Origin: Paenibacillus andongensis
GTDB lineage: Bacteria; Bacillota; Bacilli; Paenibacillales; NBRC-103111
Length of the DNA: 64,000 nt
NCBI RefSeq assembly: GCF_025369935.1
Contig: NZ_CP104467.1
Coordinates: 5,835,001 to 5,899,000 of the forward strand
Direction: 5' to 3'
Part shown: positions 36,926 to 45,809 of the stretch, piece by piece
How the letters are laid out: each line of letters opens with the position of its first letter
How positions within the stretch are numbered: the stretch's first letter is position 1
The notes under the pieces: generated by a model
Database searches by the model: none
Told to the model about the DNA's origin: nothing
Seen by the model: only the letters and a program-made list of their open reading frames with translations
Made by a program: the position numbers and the translations under genes

Positions 36926-38515
36926 TTAAAATCCATTCTGCTGACGATAATCGTTTGGATTCAAGTTCGTGACCTTTTTAAACATTTTTGAAAAATGAGA
37001 AAAATTCGAGTAACCCACGGCTAAGGCAATACTGCCGATTGGCATATCGCTCTTACACAACAGCTCCTTGGCCAGGTTCACTCTTTCTTGCAGTAAATAA
37101 TCAGAGATCGATACCCCTGTCTCTTTCTTAAAAAAACGGGACAAGTAGTCGGGATGCAAATAGACATGCTCGGCCAGTTCTTCACGGGATAACTCCGATT
37201 GATCCAAATGCACGGCTATATACTGTTTGAGTCTCTCAATAACCGAAGTTGCTTCTTCCACTGCCTCCGCTTGATCCATCGCTTTCTGGGTCGTATGCCG
37301 AATCCAGGTTAACAGGTCAGTTACCGAACGCGTGGCGTTTCTGGACAGTACCAAAGATAGTTCATCACAAAATAATTGATGAGCTTGAATGCCTTTTAGA
37401 TTAAGTACGAAATACGTCATCTGCAGAAAATCTTCATAAAATTGATTCAGTACATTCGCATCCAAGCCTTCTGCTCGTACCAAATTCTCCAGATATTCCG
37501 TCACTACCGCGATCACTTTTTCTTTCGTTCCCTTTTTTAACATGGCTGACCACACGGTCATATCGGGTAATTTGATTTGTACAGATGAGGCAGATTTCCC
37601 AGCTAACGCGAACACTTTGTTATTAAAAGCGACATTATTCTTATCTAACGCCATCAAATCTTGAACAATGGGCCGAACATCGTGCATGAAACCGTCGGTA
37701 CCGATATAGCAGCATAAATCACAGTAAAAATATCGATTGCAAGATGCAATGTAATCTTCGCAGCTGCGGACCAATTTTTCCAAAATCCCCTCGTTATACG
37801 TGTTCAAATAAAGAATGACAAGTATTTTCCCTCTGTCTATAGGAATCACCTGTCCATCCGTCACTTGCTGAACAATCATCTCTTGCGACGAATTTTTAAG
37901 CGCATACTCCAGTATCTTCTCTTCGCGCAGACTTAAATCCTTATGCCAGCGTTGAACACTGATGAGCAGAGGTAAAAAAGTCATCGATTCGGAATAAATA
38001 AGATTCCGATTTTCTGCAACTTCTTTGATTACCGTTTCATGAGAAGGAATCGTTTGATCAAGCAAATCCATCCAAAACCGTTCTACAATCAAGGGATGAT
38101 TTTGCATCCACAGCTCATTCACATGACGAAGCTCGCTATGTTTGGAGATCTTCATCTTGGCTTTAGAAAGCGCCTCTTCCAATTCATTAACAAACGCCGG
38201 CTTGATCAAAAACTCCAAACTCCCCAATTGAATAGCCTGCTTCGCATATTTGAAATCCGCATGAGCGGTTAAGAAGATCGTCTCTGTTTCCGGATGATGC
38301 TCTCTTACCCATGTAAGCAGCTCCAAGCCGCTGCCTTGCGGCATTTCAATGTCACAAAGCATGATATCGATGCGGTTTTTAGCAAAGATTTCTTGGGCCT
38401 GCCTCATGTTGTATGCGGTATAAAGTTCAGAGATTTCATTTTGTGCCAAATCCAAGTCTGATTTTATACCTTCAATTACATGCATTTCATCATCTACCAT
38501 TAATAGACGGTACAT
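36926..38515 (-). CDS. yesN: Response regulator with AraC-type DNA-binding domain (YesN type)
   Basis: About 529 residues. The receiver domain has the acidic pair in VDDEMHV, the phospho-acceptor Asp in MLCDIEMP, the LTAH switch Thr and the Lys of LIKPAF. A long middle region of unknown fold follows, then an AraC double helix-turn-helix at the C terminus (LSREELAEHVYLHPDYLSRFFKKETG and PIGSIALAVGYSNFSHFSKMF). The ATG at 38515 follows GGAGGT by 7 bases and overlaps the 3' end of the kinase gene by 26 bp. It probably activates the two promoters of this saccharide cluster when phosphorylated. Confidence 0.93.
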   Translation of the reverse strand: MYRLLMVDDEMHVIEGIKSDLDLAQNEISELYTAYNMRQAQEIFAKNRIDIMLCDIEMPQGSGLELLTWVREHHPETETIFLTAHADFKYAKQAIQLGSLEFLIKPAFVNELEEALSKAKMKISKHSELRHVNELWMQNHPLIVERFWMDLLDQTIPSHETVIKEVAENRNLIYSESMTFLPLLISVQRWHKDLSLREEKILEYALKNSSQEMIVQQVTDGQVIPIDRGKILVILYLNTYNEGILEKLVRSCEDYIASCNRYFYCDLCCYIGTDGFMHDVRPIVQDLMALDKNNVAFNNKVFALAGKSASSVQIKLPDMTVWSAMLKKGTKEKVIAVVTEYLENLVRAEGLDANVLNQFYEDFLQMTYFVLNLKGIQAHQLFCDELSLVLSRNATRSVTDLLTWIRHTTQKAMDQAEAVEEATSVIERLKQYIAVHLDQSELSREELAEHVYLHPDYLSRFFKKETGVSISDYLLQERVNLAKELLCKSDMPIGSIALAVGYSNFSHFSKMFKKVTNLNPNDYRQQNGF

Positions 38516-40244
38516 TGTCCGCACCTCCGGTTACTATTTTTGAGTGGATAGGTAGGGTAATTTCAATGACCGCTCCGCGAGGAGAACCATTGGAAAAAGA
38601 AATTCGTACAGATCGGGTATAAAGAAGCCGCAGCCTCCGCTGAACGTTCCATATTCCGACATGCTCTCCTTGTTCTGTGACCAGACTTTCACCTCTTTGT
38701 AGAATAGATAGCACTTCCTCCGAATAGCCCTTGCCTGTATCTTGAATCACAATGGTAATACAAGGAATACCTTCCAGCTCAATGACATCAACGTTTATCG
38801 ATATATGAATAGGTTCATCCAGTGTAACCGCATGCTTCACCGTATTTTCAACAAATGTTTGAATGACAAGTGGCGGCACATACGTATCAATTAAAAATTC
38901 CGGTGCATGGATTTCGCAAGTCAGGCTTCCCGGAAAGCGAAGCTCCTGAATGCGATAATAATTCCGTGTATGTTCAAGCTCCTCTTTCAGTTTAACGAAG
39001 CTAAGATTACTTCTGAACATGTATCTGAAATATTGCATCAAGGATAAGGACATTCCCTTAATTAATTCAAAATTTTTCACTTTCGCCAAGTTATATAACA
39101 CATTCAATGAATTCATGAAAAAATGAGGGTTGATCTGCAATTGCAAACGCTGAAGCTCTTCATTTTGCTTGCTTAACTGCTCCTCATAAACGTTAATACG
39201 TAGTTCCTGGATTTGCGACATCATATTGTTAAATGTCTCATTCACAATGATAAATTCATCGGATGTTGGAAAAGTGTCAATCCGGGCTTCCAGTTGACCG
39301 CTCCGAATTCTTTTCATAGCAGATATAAGTCGGTATAGTGGTAACATGATCGTTCTTCGTAAGAAATACAATCCTAAAGGCAGTGAAATGAGGCATGCCA
39401 AGGCGATAAGTTCAACAATTTTTTGTAAATAGGGCAGCTTTTCAAGGATCCTCTCGTCAGGCACGAGTGCGACCAGATTGAAATTACCTTTGGCTGAGGG
39501 TTCGCCGACAACCAAGAAGTCACGATGATTGCCTGATAAATAATAATTTTCCATACCCGCATTCAGCTGAACTTGATTCCGGTTGATAAGGTCTATATTC
39601 GTCATAGGCAGTCCGTTTTGAGTTGCGAATAACGCACCGCCGTTAGCACCAAAATCAATCGTTTTGAACGGAATCATCAGCTTGTCCGCATTAATCCAGG
39701 CGCCAAAATAAACATCCCCGGATTTCAATACATAGATCATATAATAAGAATCATTGATCTTCTGAACATCCCAGGTTTTTGTATAAAATCGATTAGGTTC
39801 TATATTAGAATCAATCGTTTGCCTAATGGTGTTAATGATCGCCTCTTCTTCCTCAAGGGAGCCTCTAACTCTATTGACTTGTAACATATCGTTTTTCTTC
39901 GGCGCATACAGGAAAAAGGAATTGACGGATTTATACATGCCAATATCATTCGATAATTTATTAAACATCATTATTTTACTGAAATTAAAATCATACTCCG
40001 AATTTGATAATTGATAGGACACAAAATCAGAATCGGCCACCACCGTATTATTTATATACTTGTCGATATCCTCCAACGTATTATCCACTTGACTCATATA
40101 TAAAATCATCATGTTTTTGTAGGAATCCGCTACCTGATTTCGAACGACCTTCGTGGAATAAACACTATAGTAAATAAGAATCGTTATCAAAGGTACGGTT
40201 AAAATAGATACCCCCAACATTAATTTCATCCGTATCGAATTCAT
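38490..40244 (-). CDS. yesM: Sensor histidine kinase (YesM type)
   Basis: A 584-residue membrane kinase: a helix at about 9-28, an extracellular sensor of about 230 residues, a second helix near 270-295, HAMP (RRTIMLPLYRLISAMKRIRSG), then the His_kinase domain with the phospho-acceptor His in QINPHFFMNSLNVL and a HATPase domain with NTVKHA and DTGKGYS boxes. It feeds the regulator encoded in overlap downstream. It follows the permeases by 135 bp and probably shares their transcript. Confidence 0.93.
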   Translation of the reverse strand: MNSIRMKLMLGVSILTVPLITILIYYSVYSTKVVRNQVADSYKNMMILYMSQVDNTLEDIDKYINNTVVADSDFVSYQLSNSEYDFNFSKIMMFNKLSNDIGMYKSVNSFFLYAPKKNDMLQVNRVRGSLEEEEAIINTIRQTIDSNIEPNRFYTKTWDVQKINDSYYMIYVLKSGDVYFGAWINADKLMIPFKTIDFGANGGALFATQNGLPMTNIDLINRNQVQLNAGMENYYLSGNHRDFLVVGEPSAKGNFNLVALVPDERILEKLPYLQKIVELIALACLISLPLGLYFLRRTIMLPLYRLISAMKRIRSGQLEARIDTFPTSDEFIIVNETFNNMMSQIQELRINVYEEQLSKQNEELQRLQLQINPHFFMNSLNVLYNLAKVKNFELIKGMSLSLMQYFRYMFRSNLSFVKLKEELEHTRNYYRIQELRFPGSLTCEIHAPEFLIDTYVPPLVIQTFVENTVKHAVTLDEPIHISINVDVIELEGIPCITIVIQDTGKGYSEEVLSILQRGESLVTEQGEHVGIWNVQRRLRLLYTRSVRISFSNGSPRGAVIEITLPIHSKIVTGGADNVPSINGR

Positions 40245-40379
40245 GGAGCATCTGCCTCTTCCCCTTTAATTTATATCTATACTGTATCATTTATTTAGAG
40301 CATTATTAAAAGGAAAGAAAGCCCATTGACAGCTCGAGCTGATCAAATGGACTTGTACATGTTATTTTTGGGGCAAGAG

Positions 40380-41270
40380 CTACCCTTTCACGGCTCCGAT
40401 CGTAATTCCTTTAATAAAATATTTTTGAAAGAACGGGTATGCGATCAGAATCGGGATAACACCGATTACCGCAATAGCCATTTTCACGGTAGTGGTGGGA
40501 AGTGACTGCGATGCTGTATTTGCGCTAGAGTTATCGAATTGACCACTCGCCAAAAACTGGGCATCCTGTAAAATACGGTTCAATAAATTTTGAATGCTGT
40601 AAAATTTCGGGTCTGTAATATAGATCATTCCGTTCATCCAATCATTCCAATACATAATCGTTTGGAAAAGTCCCACCGTTGCAAGAATGGGTATAGAAAG
40701 GGGAAGCACAATCGATGAGAACGTTTTGAGCTCTCCTGCCCCGTCGATATTGGCTGATTCAATAATGGCCATTGGAATCGAGGTTTGAAAGTAAGTCCGC
40801 ATCAGCATGACATTGAAGCCATTCATTAAAAGTCCCGGAATAATTAGCGCCCAGATCGTATTCTTGATATCCAGCATCTGCGAGTAAATCAAATAGGACG
40901 GCACCAGTCCCCCATTAAACAACAGAGTGAAGAATACAACAAAAGCTAACACATTCCGAAGCGGATAATCTTTGCGAGAAATCGGATAAGCCAGTAGAGA
41001 CGTGATGACAAGGCTCACTGTCGTCCCTAACACAGTTACTAGTACGGTTATGCCATATGCTCTAAAAATGTCTGATCCTTCTGCTAAAATATAATGGTAA
41101 GCAAGCAAACTGAACTCAGTTGGAAAAAAGGAATACCCGTATCGAATAATCTCATTTTCATCGGTTATAGATGAAAGAAACAAGAGCATAAAAGGAACCA
41201 CACAAGCCAAGGAAAGTAAGATCAATACGATATGTCCGAACCATTGCAGCGATGTATTTTCTTTTTTCAT
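40380..41270 (-). CDS. lplC: Saccharide ABC importer permease (LplC type)
   Basis: About 296 residues, six helices, and the EAA loop ESANIDGAGELKTFSSIVLPLS typical of the MalG side of CUT1 importers. The ATG at 41270 lies 6-7 bases after GAGGAG; the longer reading frame overlaps the upstream gene without a ribosome site. It pairs with the LplB-type permease encoded just before it and the lipoprotein further downstream to import oligosaccharides. Confidence 0.9.
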   Translation of the reverse strand: MKKENTSLQWFGHIVLILLSLACVVPFMLLFLSSITDENEIIRYGYSFFPTEFSLLAYHYILAEGSDIFRAYGITVLVTVLGTTVSLVITSLLAYPISRKDYPLRNVLAFVVFFTLLFNGGLVPSYLIYSQMLDIKNTIWALIIPGLLMNGFNVMLMRTYFQTSIPMAIIESANIDGAGELKTFSSIVLPLSIPILATVGLFQTIMYWNDWMNGMIYITDPKFYSIQNLLNRILQDAQFLASGQFDNSSANTASQSLPTTTVKMAIAVIGVIPILIAYPFFQKYFIKGITIGAVKG

Positions 41271-41283
41271 GGACGTCTCCTCA

Positions 41284-42243
41284 CTAAAACAATGCGTTAT
41301 CTTTGTTGAATTTACCAACTAAATAGTTGGATAGAATAACGAGCATAAATCCGACTACCGATTGATACAGACCTGCCGCTGCCGACATGCCAATATCGCC
41401 TAAGCCCAACAATCCACGGTACACATACGTATCGATTACATTGGTTGTCGAGTAAATGGCTCCCGAATTCATCGTGACCTGATAGAACAGACCGAAGTCG
41501 GAATAAAATATTCTTCCGATGCTGAGCAACATCAACATCGTTATCGTAGGCGTCAGCAGAGGGATCGTAACATTGCGGATCTGCTGCCATTTGCTGGCTC
41601 CATCCAGCCTCGCGGCTTCATAATATTCTTCATCAATGCCAATAATGGCAGCAAAATAAACAATGCTGCTGTATCCAATGCCTTTCCATAGATGGATCAG
41701 CGTTAGAATGAACGGCCAATATTTCGATTCCTGATACCAGTTAATCTCCTGCATACCCAATAAAGGAAGTACCGTTTTATTGAGAAATCCGGTTTCCAAG
41801 CTTAGACCTGCATAAGCCAAGTAGCTGACGATGACCATAGAAATGAGAAATGGGAGCAAAATAATACTCTGGTACAGCCTAGACAAGAAACGATTCTTGA
41901 TTTCATTTAAGAGGATCGCGATTCCAATTGAAAGCAATGTCCCCAGAATAATAAAAACCACATTATAGAGAATCGTATTTCTCGTAATTACGTAAGCGTC
42001 TGAGGTATTGAACAAATACTCGAAGTTTTTGAAGCCGATCCAGTCACTGCCCAAGATCCCTTTGGAAAAATTGATATTCTTAAAAGCAATAACGATTCCG
42101 AACATCGGGAGGTAGTTATTGAGTACAAGGTACAGCAATCCGGGAACCGTCATCAGTGTAAGCGGGATAAACTTTTTAAAAACTCTCTTTTTTTTCTTTG
42201 TCGTTTCGATTCGTTCATCGATTGTGACTGCTGCCTCTGTCAT
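41284..42243 (-). CDS. lplB: Saccharide ABC importer permease (LplB type)
   Basis: A 319-residue protein with six helices and the MalF-type EAA loop YEAARLDGASKWQQIRNVTIP. It is the first gene of the saccharide cluster and lies 14 bp ahead of the second permease. The N terminus carries a Lys-rich cytoplasmic stretch (ETTKKKKRVFKKF) before the first helix. The promoter region upstream holds the tandem CTGAC motif shared with the binding-protein gene. Confidence 0.92.
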   Translation of the reverse strand: MTEAAVTIDERIETTKKKKRVFKKFIPLTLMTVPGLLYLVLNNYLPMFGIVIAFKNINFSKGILGSDWIGFKNFEYLFNTSDAYVITRNTILYNVVFIILGTLLSIGIAILLNEIKNRFLSRLYQSIILLPFLISMVIVSYLAYAGLSLETGFLNKTVLPLLGMQEINWYQESKYWPFILTLIHLWKGIGYSSIVYFAAIIGIDEEYYEAARLDGASKWQQIRNVTIPLLTPTITMLMLLSIGRIFYSDFGLFYQVTMNSGAIYSTTNVIDTYVYRGLLGLGDIGMSAAAGLYQSVVGFMLVILSNYLVGKFNKDNALF

Positions 42244-42310
42244 GGGAATCCCCTCTTTCCTTCTTTCTGTGTCTCTATGCTCTTATCATAAAACAATACT
42301 AAAATCGCCA

Positions 42311-42355
42311 CTAACAGTTTGCTGACTTTTCCGTTATCGCTTTGCTGACTTTTTT
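42311..42355. promoter_or_regulatory. Tandem 23-bp-spaced motif before the permease genes
   Basis: CTAACAGTTTGCTGACTT then, 23 bp on, CGCTTTGCTGACTTTTT. It matches 36861-36905 in 38 or so of 46 positions, in the same orientation relative to the gene, about 65 bp before the lplB start. Candidate operator. Confidence 0.65.
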
Positions 42356-42361
42356 AAAAGA

Positions 42362-42394
42362 AAAAAGCAACCCTCTTTTTGATCAAGTGAGGGT
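42362..42394 (-). terminator. Second terminator-like hairpin downstream of the YtfQ-like gene
   Basis: ACCCTC/GAGGGT stem followed on the minus strand by GCTTTTTT. Confidence 0.6.
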
Positions 42395-42420
42395 AGATTA
42401 CTCCAATCCAGGTTACGCAA

Positions 42421-42457
42421 AATACCCCGTAACTTATTAAATAAGCTACGGGGTGTT
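42421..42457 (-). terminator. Terminator of the second YtfQ-like gene
   Basis: Long stem ACCCCGTA/TACGGGGT with further TTATT/AATAA pairing, 50 bp after the stop codon. Confidence 0.8.
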
Positions 42458-42506
42458 TGCTTTTCAAATTCTCTTATATTAATTGGAATGAAATCCCATT
42501 TTTACA

Positions 42507-43553
42507 TTAATAACTACGAGAAGCAATCTCCTTCTCTGCCGTAACCTGTGTAAAAACATTTTCTGGCGTAACAATTCGTTTAGGCAGTGTGCTCCCTTTC
42601 ACGACTTCCTTCACAGCTTGAATGAGATTAGGACCTAATAACGGATTACATTCAACCACTAAATTGATTTTTCCCTCATTCATCTTCCCGAGTGCCTTCC
42701 GAGTCCCATCTACCGTAATCACCACAATATCTTCCCCTGGAATTAACCCGTATTCTTCTATAGCTTCCAATGCCCCTAATGTCATATCATCGTTATGTGA
42801 ATATAAAACCCGAATGTCTCTGCCTTTTTCTTGCAGAAACTTCTTCATCACTTGTTTTCCTTTTGTAAAAGTGAAGTCAGCATTCTCGCTCTCAAGAAAT
42901 TGGAAATCATTACGTGTAACAATTACATCACGTAATCCCTTCCCGCGAGCAATGGAAGGCGTTGATCCTTCGGTACCTTTCAATTCCACAATGCCTATTG
43001 ACTTACTTGTTTTCGGGAATTTATCTACTAGGTACTTTCCTGCTTTACGGCCCTCTTCATAAAAATCAGAACCAATATGCGTCACATAGAGAGAGGAATC
43101 TTTGACGTCAACATAACGATCAATAATAATTACTGGAATTCCTGCTTGTTTAACCTCCCTTAAAATAGGCTCCCAACCCGTTTCCACAACAGGAGCGATT
43201 GCGATAACATCGACTTTCTCTTTTGCAAACTCTCGAATAGCTTCTATTTGCTTTTCTTGCGATTGCTCTGCATTTTGAAATATGAGTTTGACATCTGATT
43301 CATTTGCGGAATTTTTAATTGAGGACGTATTGGCAATACGCCACTCACTTTCTGAACCTAGTTGTGAAAATCCTAAGACGGGTTCCTTACTTATGGGAGT
43401 CGCAATGGACCTAATATGACTTTCTTCCTCAACATTATTATTAGTCTTTTTCACTTGAACTTGCTCACAGCCAAAGAACAGCAATAGAATGCTCATTGTC
43501 ATGATAAATTTCGTAAGCGCTAAGAACGTCGTTTTCGGTCTACTGGAATGCAT
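42507..43553 (-). CDS. Second YtfQ-like sugar-binding lipoprotein
   Basis: The 348-residue protein has a lipoprotein signal (LLLFFGC) and a Peripl_BP_4 fold. It is closely paralogous to the binding protein at 47415-48449: both have the GSESEWRIANT/GAESGWRSANT start, DRAVDSK/DRYVDVK loop, HNDDM hinge and KRIVTPENVF/KRIVTKEGVF ends. It lies downstream of the permeases, separated by a terminator and a 266-bp gap, so it is a separate unit that may supply a second ligand specificity to the same permease complex. A motif shared with the promoter region of the first paralogue is present. Confidence 0.88.
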   Translation of the reverse strand: MHSSRPKTTFLALTKFIMTMSILLLFFGCEQVQVKKTNNNVEEESHIRSIATPISKEPVLGFSQLGSESEWRIANTSSIKNSANESDVKLIFQNAEQSQEKQIEAIREFAKEKVDVIAIAPVVETGWEPILREVKQAGIPVIIIDRYVDVKDSSLYVTHIGSDFYEEGRKAGKYLVDKFPKTSKSIGIVELKGTEGSTPSIARGKGLRDVIVTRNDFQFLESENADFTFTKGKQVMKKFLQEKGRDIRVLYSHNDDMTLGALEAIEEYGLIPGEDIVVITVDGTRKALGKMNEGKINLVVECNPLLGPNLIQAVKEVVKGSTLPKRIVTPENVFTQVTAEKEIASRSY

Positions 43554-43697
43554 AAATTCATGTTCCCCCTTAAAAATTATACCCTGTTATTGCTCAAGAT
43601 CATCTTACCAGATTGCTTGTAATTAGGGTTTCAGCACCTTCACTAAGTTTAAAGCCGTTTACCATCAATTGTAAAACATTAGCTTCTATTTTGTAGT

Positions 43698-43711
43698 TGA
43701 AAGAGTATACG
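43698..43711. promoter_or_regulatory. Motif TGAAAGAGTATACG, shared with the ytfQ promoter region
   Basis: Differs in one base from TGAAAGGGTATACG at 48513-48526 and has the same orientation relative to its gene. Candidate site for the divergently encoded response regulator. Confidence 0.5.
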
Positions 43712-43771
43712 CACCATAATTTTAAAATTATGTTTGTTTAAATAAACATCGAGTTAAAACGAACAAAAAAA

Positions 43772-43806
43772 GGCATTATTCGACAAAAAATTGTCAATTA
43801 ATGCCC
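43772..43806 (-). terminator. Terminator of the sugar importer operon
   Basis: GGCATTA/TAATGCC stem (with TTGACAA/TTGTCGA inner pairing) followed by seven Ts on the minus strand. Confidence 0.85.
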
Positions 43807-43819
43807 TTCCCTAGACTCT

Positions 43820-44782
43820 CTACCTACGCTGCGCCCAACTTCGTTGACTTAGCAAACGTTGTAAGATAATAAACATAAACAAAAGAATACCAATGACAAT
43901 CTTTGTCCACCAAGAACTTAAAGTCCCTTCGAAGCTAATGATGGTTTGGATAACTCCTTGAATCATGACACCAAAGAAAGTTCCTACAATGTAACCTACG
44001 CCTCCTGTGAGAAGTGTGCCACCGATAACCACTGCTGCTATGGCATCCAACTCCATTCCCATTGCATGCAAGCCATAACCTGAAAGCATGTAGAACGTAA
44101 AGACCACACCCGCAAGTGCTGAGCAGAATCCACTAAATGCATAGATCAACATTTTGGTACGTCCAACAGGTAATCCCATTAATAAAGAAGATTGCTCACT
44201 CCCACCTAATGCATAGGTATTTCTTCCAAAACGCGTGTAATGTGCAATATAAAAGCCTAAAAATACAACCAATAAAGCGATGATGACACTTATGGAAACA
44301 AAATTACCTCCAGGCAAGCTTATCTTCGTTTGGGCGATGCTCGTATAGAAGCCATTATCAATGGTAATTGTATTAATGCTAATGATGTAGCACAATCCCC
44401 TAGCGAGAAACATCCCTGATAATGTTACAATGAAGGGCTCGATTTTGAAATAATGAATAATCGCTCCCATTCCCCAACCAAATAAAGCTCCAATTAACAA
44501 AACCATGGGTATCACCAAGCCAGGCGGCCAACCCGCTTGGACTAAACTTGCAGAGATCATAGTGGTTAATGCAATGACAGAACCGACCGATAAATCAATT
44601 CCTCCAGATAGAATAACAAATGTCATCCCTACAGCTGTTATTAATAAAAAGGCATTATCAATGAGCAAATTCATCAACACTTGTAAGGAAAAGAATCCTG
44701 TATATCGGAAGGAACCAATAGCAAACATTAGCACAAATAATCCAATGGTTACTAGTATAGGGATATGCTGTTTCTTAAACAT
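43820..44782 (-). CDS. yjfF: Sugar ABC importer permease (YjfF type)
   Basis: About 320 residues, eight to ten helices and the BPD_transp_2 pattern of RbsC/YjfF proteins (GMTFVILSGGIDLSVGSVIAL, TYALGGSEQSSLLMGLPV). The ATG at 44782 is 9 bases after GGGAGG; the longer frame lacks a site. It overlaps the preceding permease gene by 8 bp and is the last gene of the importer operon. In E. coli YjfF and YtfT form a heterodimeric channel for galactofuranose. Confidence 0.92.
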   Translation of the reverse strand: MFKKQHIPILVTIGLFVLMFAIGSFRYTGFFSLQVLMNLLIDNAFLLITAVGMTFVILSGGIDLSVGSVIALTTMISASLVQAGWPPGLVIPMVLLIGALFGWGMGAIIHYFKIEPFIVTLSGMFLARGLCYIISINTITIDNGFYTSIAQTKISLPGGNFVSISVIIALLVVFLGFYIAHYTRFGRNTYALGGSEQSSLLMGLPVGRTKMLIYAFSGFCSALAGVVFTFYMLSGYGLHAMGMELDAIAAVVIGGTLLTGGVGYIVGTFFGVMIQGVIQTIISFEGTLSSWWTKIVIGILLFMFIILQRLLSQRSWAQRR

Positions 44783-45809
44783 GTTGCTTGACCTCCCTCT
44801 CAGCAGGATAATGGCGCGTTTTCCAACGGAAGGCAATCGATTTACGGAAGGATTCCGATTGAATTAAGCATACAACTAGAACTACGAATGCTTTTACAAC
44901 TAGAGTTATCTCTGGCGGTACACCAATCATATAAATCGTCGTGGTAAGCGTTTGAATGATCAAAGCTCCAACTAATGTACCTGCTAAGTAAAAGCGTCCT
45001 CCTGTAAGCGCTGTTCCGCCAATGACTACAGCTAGAATCGCATCTAATTCATACCACAAACCAGCGTTATTTCCGTCTGCACTTGATACGTTAGAACTTA
45101 ATATGAGACCTGCGATTGCCGCACATAAGCTACAAAACATGTAGACGAAAAACATAACCGTCTTCGATCTAACACCAGCAAGCTTACTTGCAGTTGGTTT
45201 GCAACCAACGGATTCAATAAATAAACCGAGTGCTGTTTTTCTAGTCAATACGTAGGCAATTAGAAATACGATGGCAACGATAAATATGGAAAACGGGAGT
45301 GTCAATAAAGATCCTGCTCCAATGTACTTAAAATGGGGGTTGGATATGGTAATAATTTGCCCACTCGTTATTAATTGAGACACCCCGCGCCCAGAAACCA
45401 TTAAGATGAGCGTGGCGATAATCGGTTGCATCCCAATATTAGCAACTAAGAATCCATTCCAAACACCTAGTACAATCGAAATCAGTAATGCGGTACCAAC
45501 CGAAATAATGACATTAACTAAGCTGCCATCTCCATTGCTAATCATGAGACATGCGATGGCTCCTGAAATTGCTACTACTGAACCTACGGAAAGATCGACG
45601 CCTTTCGTAGCCGCAATGACTAGCGTCATGCCAATGGATACAATCATTAACGGAGATCCAAAGTTTAGAATATCAATAAGACTTCCGTAGAGGTGTCCAT
45701 CTCGCATTTTTATCGCAAAGAAATCAGGGGCGTATATGAAGTTAAATACTAATAGTGCACATAAAAAAGTTAGTGGCCAAAACAAATGATGCTTAACCAT
45801 GTTCATCAA
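44775..45809 (-). CDS. ytfT: Sugar ABC importer permease (YtfT type)
   Basis: A 344-residue BPD_transp_2 permease with about ten helices and GMTLVIATKGVDLSVGSVVAI, plus ESVGCKPTASKLAGV, the counterpart of the loop in YjfF. Its ATG overlaps the stop of the ATPase gene by 4 bp. With the YjfF-type partner it should form the membrane channel for a monosaccharide, probably a furanose. Confidence 0.92.
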   Translation of the reverse strand: MMNMVKHHLFWPLTFLCALLVFNFIYAPDFFAIKMRDGHLYGSLIDILNFGSPLMIVSIGMTLVIAATKGVDLSVGSVVAISGAIACLMISNGDGSLVNVIISVGTALLISIVLGVWNGFLVANIGMQPIIATLILMVSGRGVSQLITSGQIITISNPHFKYIGAGSLLTLPFSIFIVAIVFLIAYVLTRKTALGLFIESVGCKPTASKLAGVRSKTVMFFVYMFCSLCAAIAGLILSSNVSSADGNNAGLWYELDAILAVVIGGTALTGGRFYLAGTLVGALIIQTLTTTIYMIGVPPEITLVVKAFVVLVVCLIQSESFRKSIAFRWKTRHYPAEREVKQHV

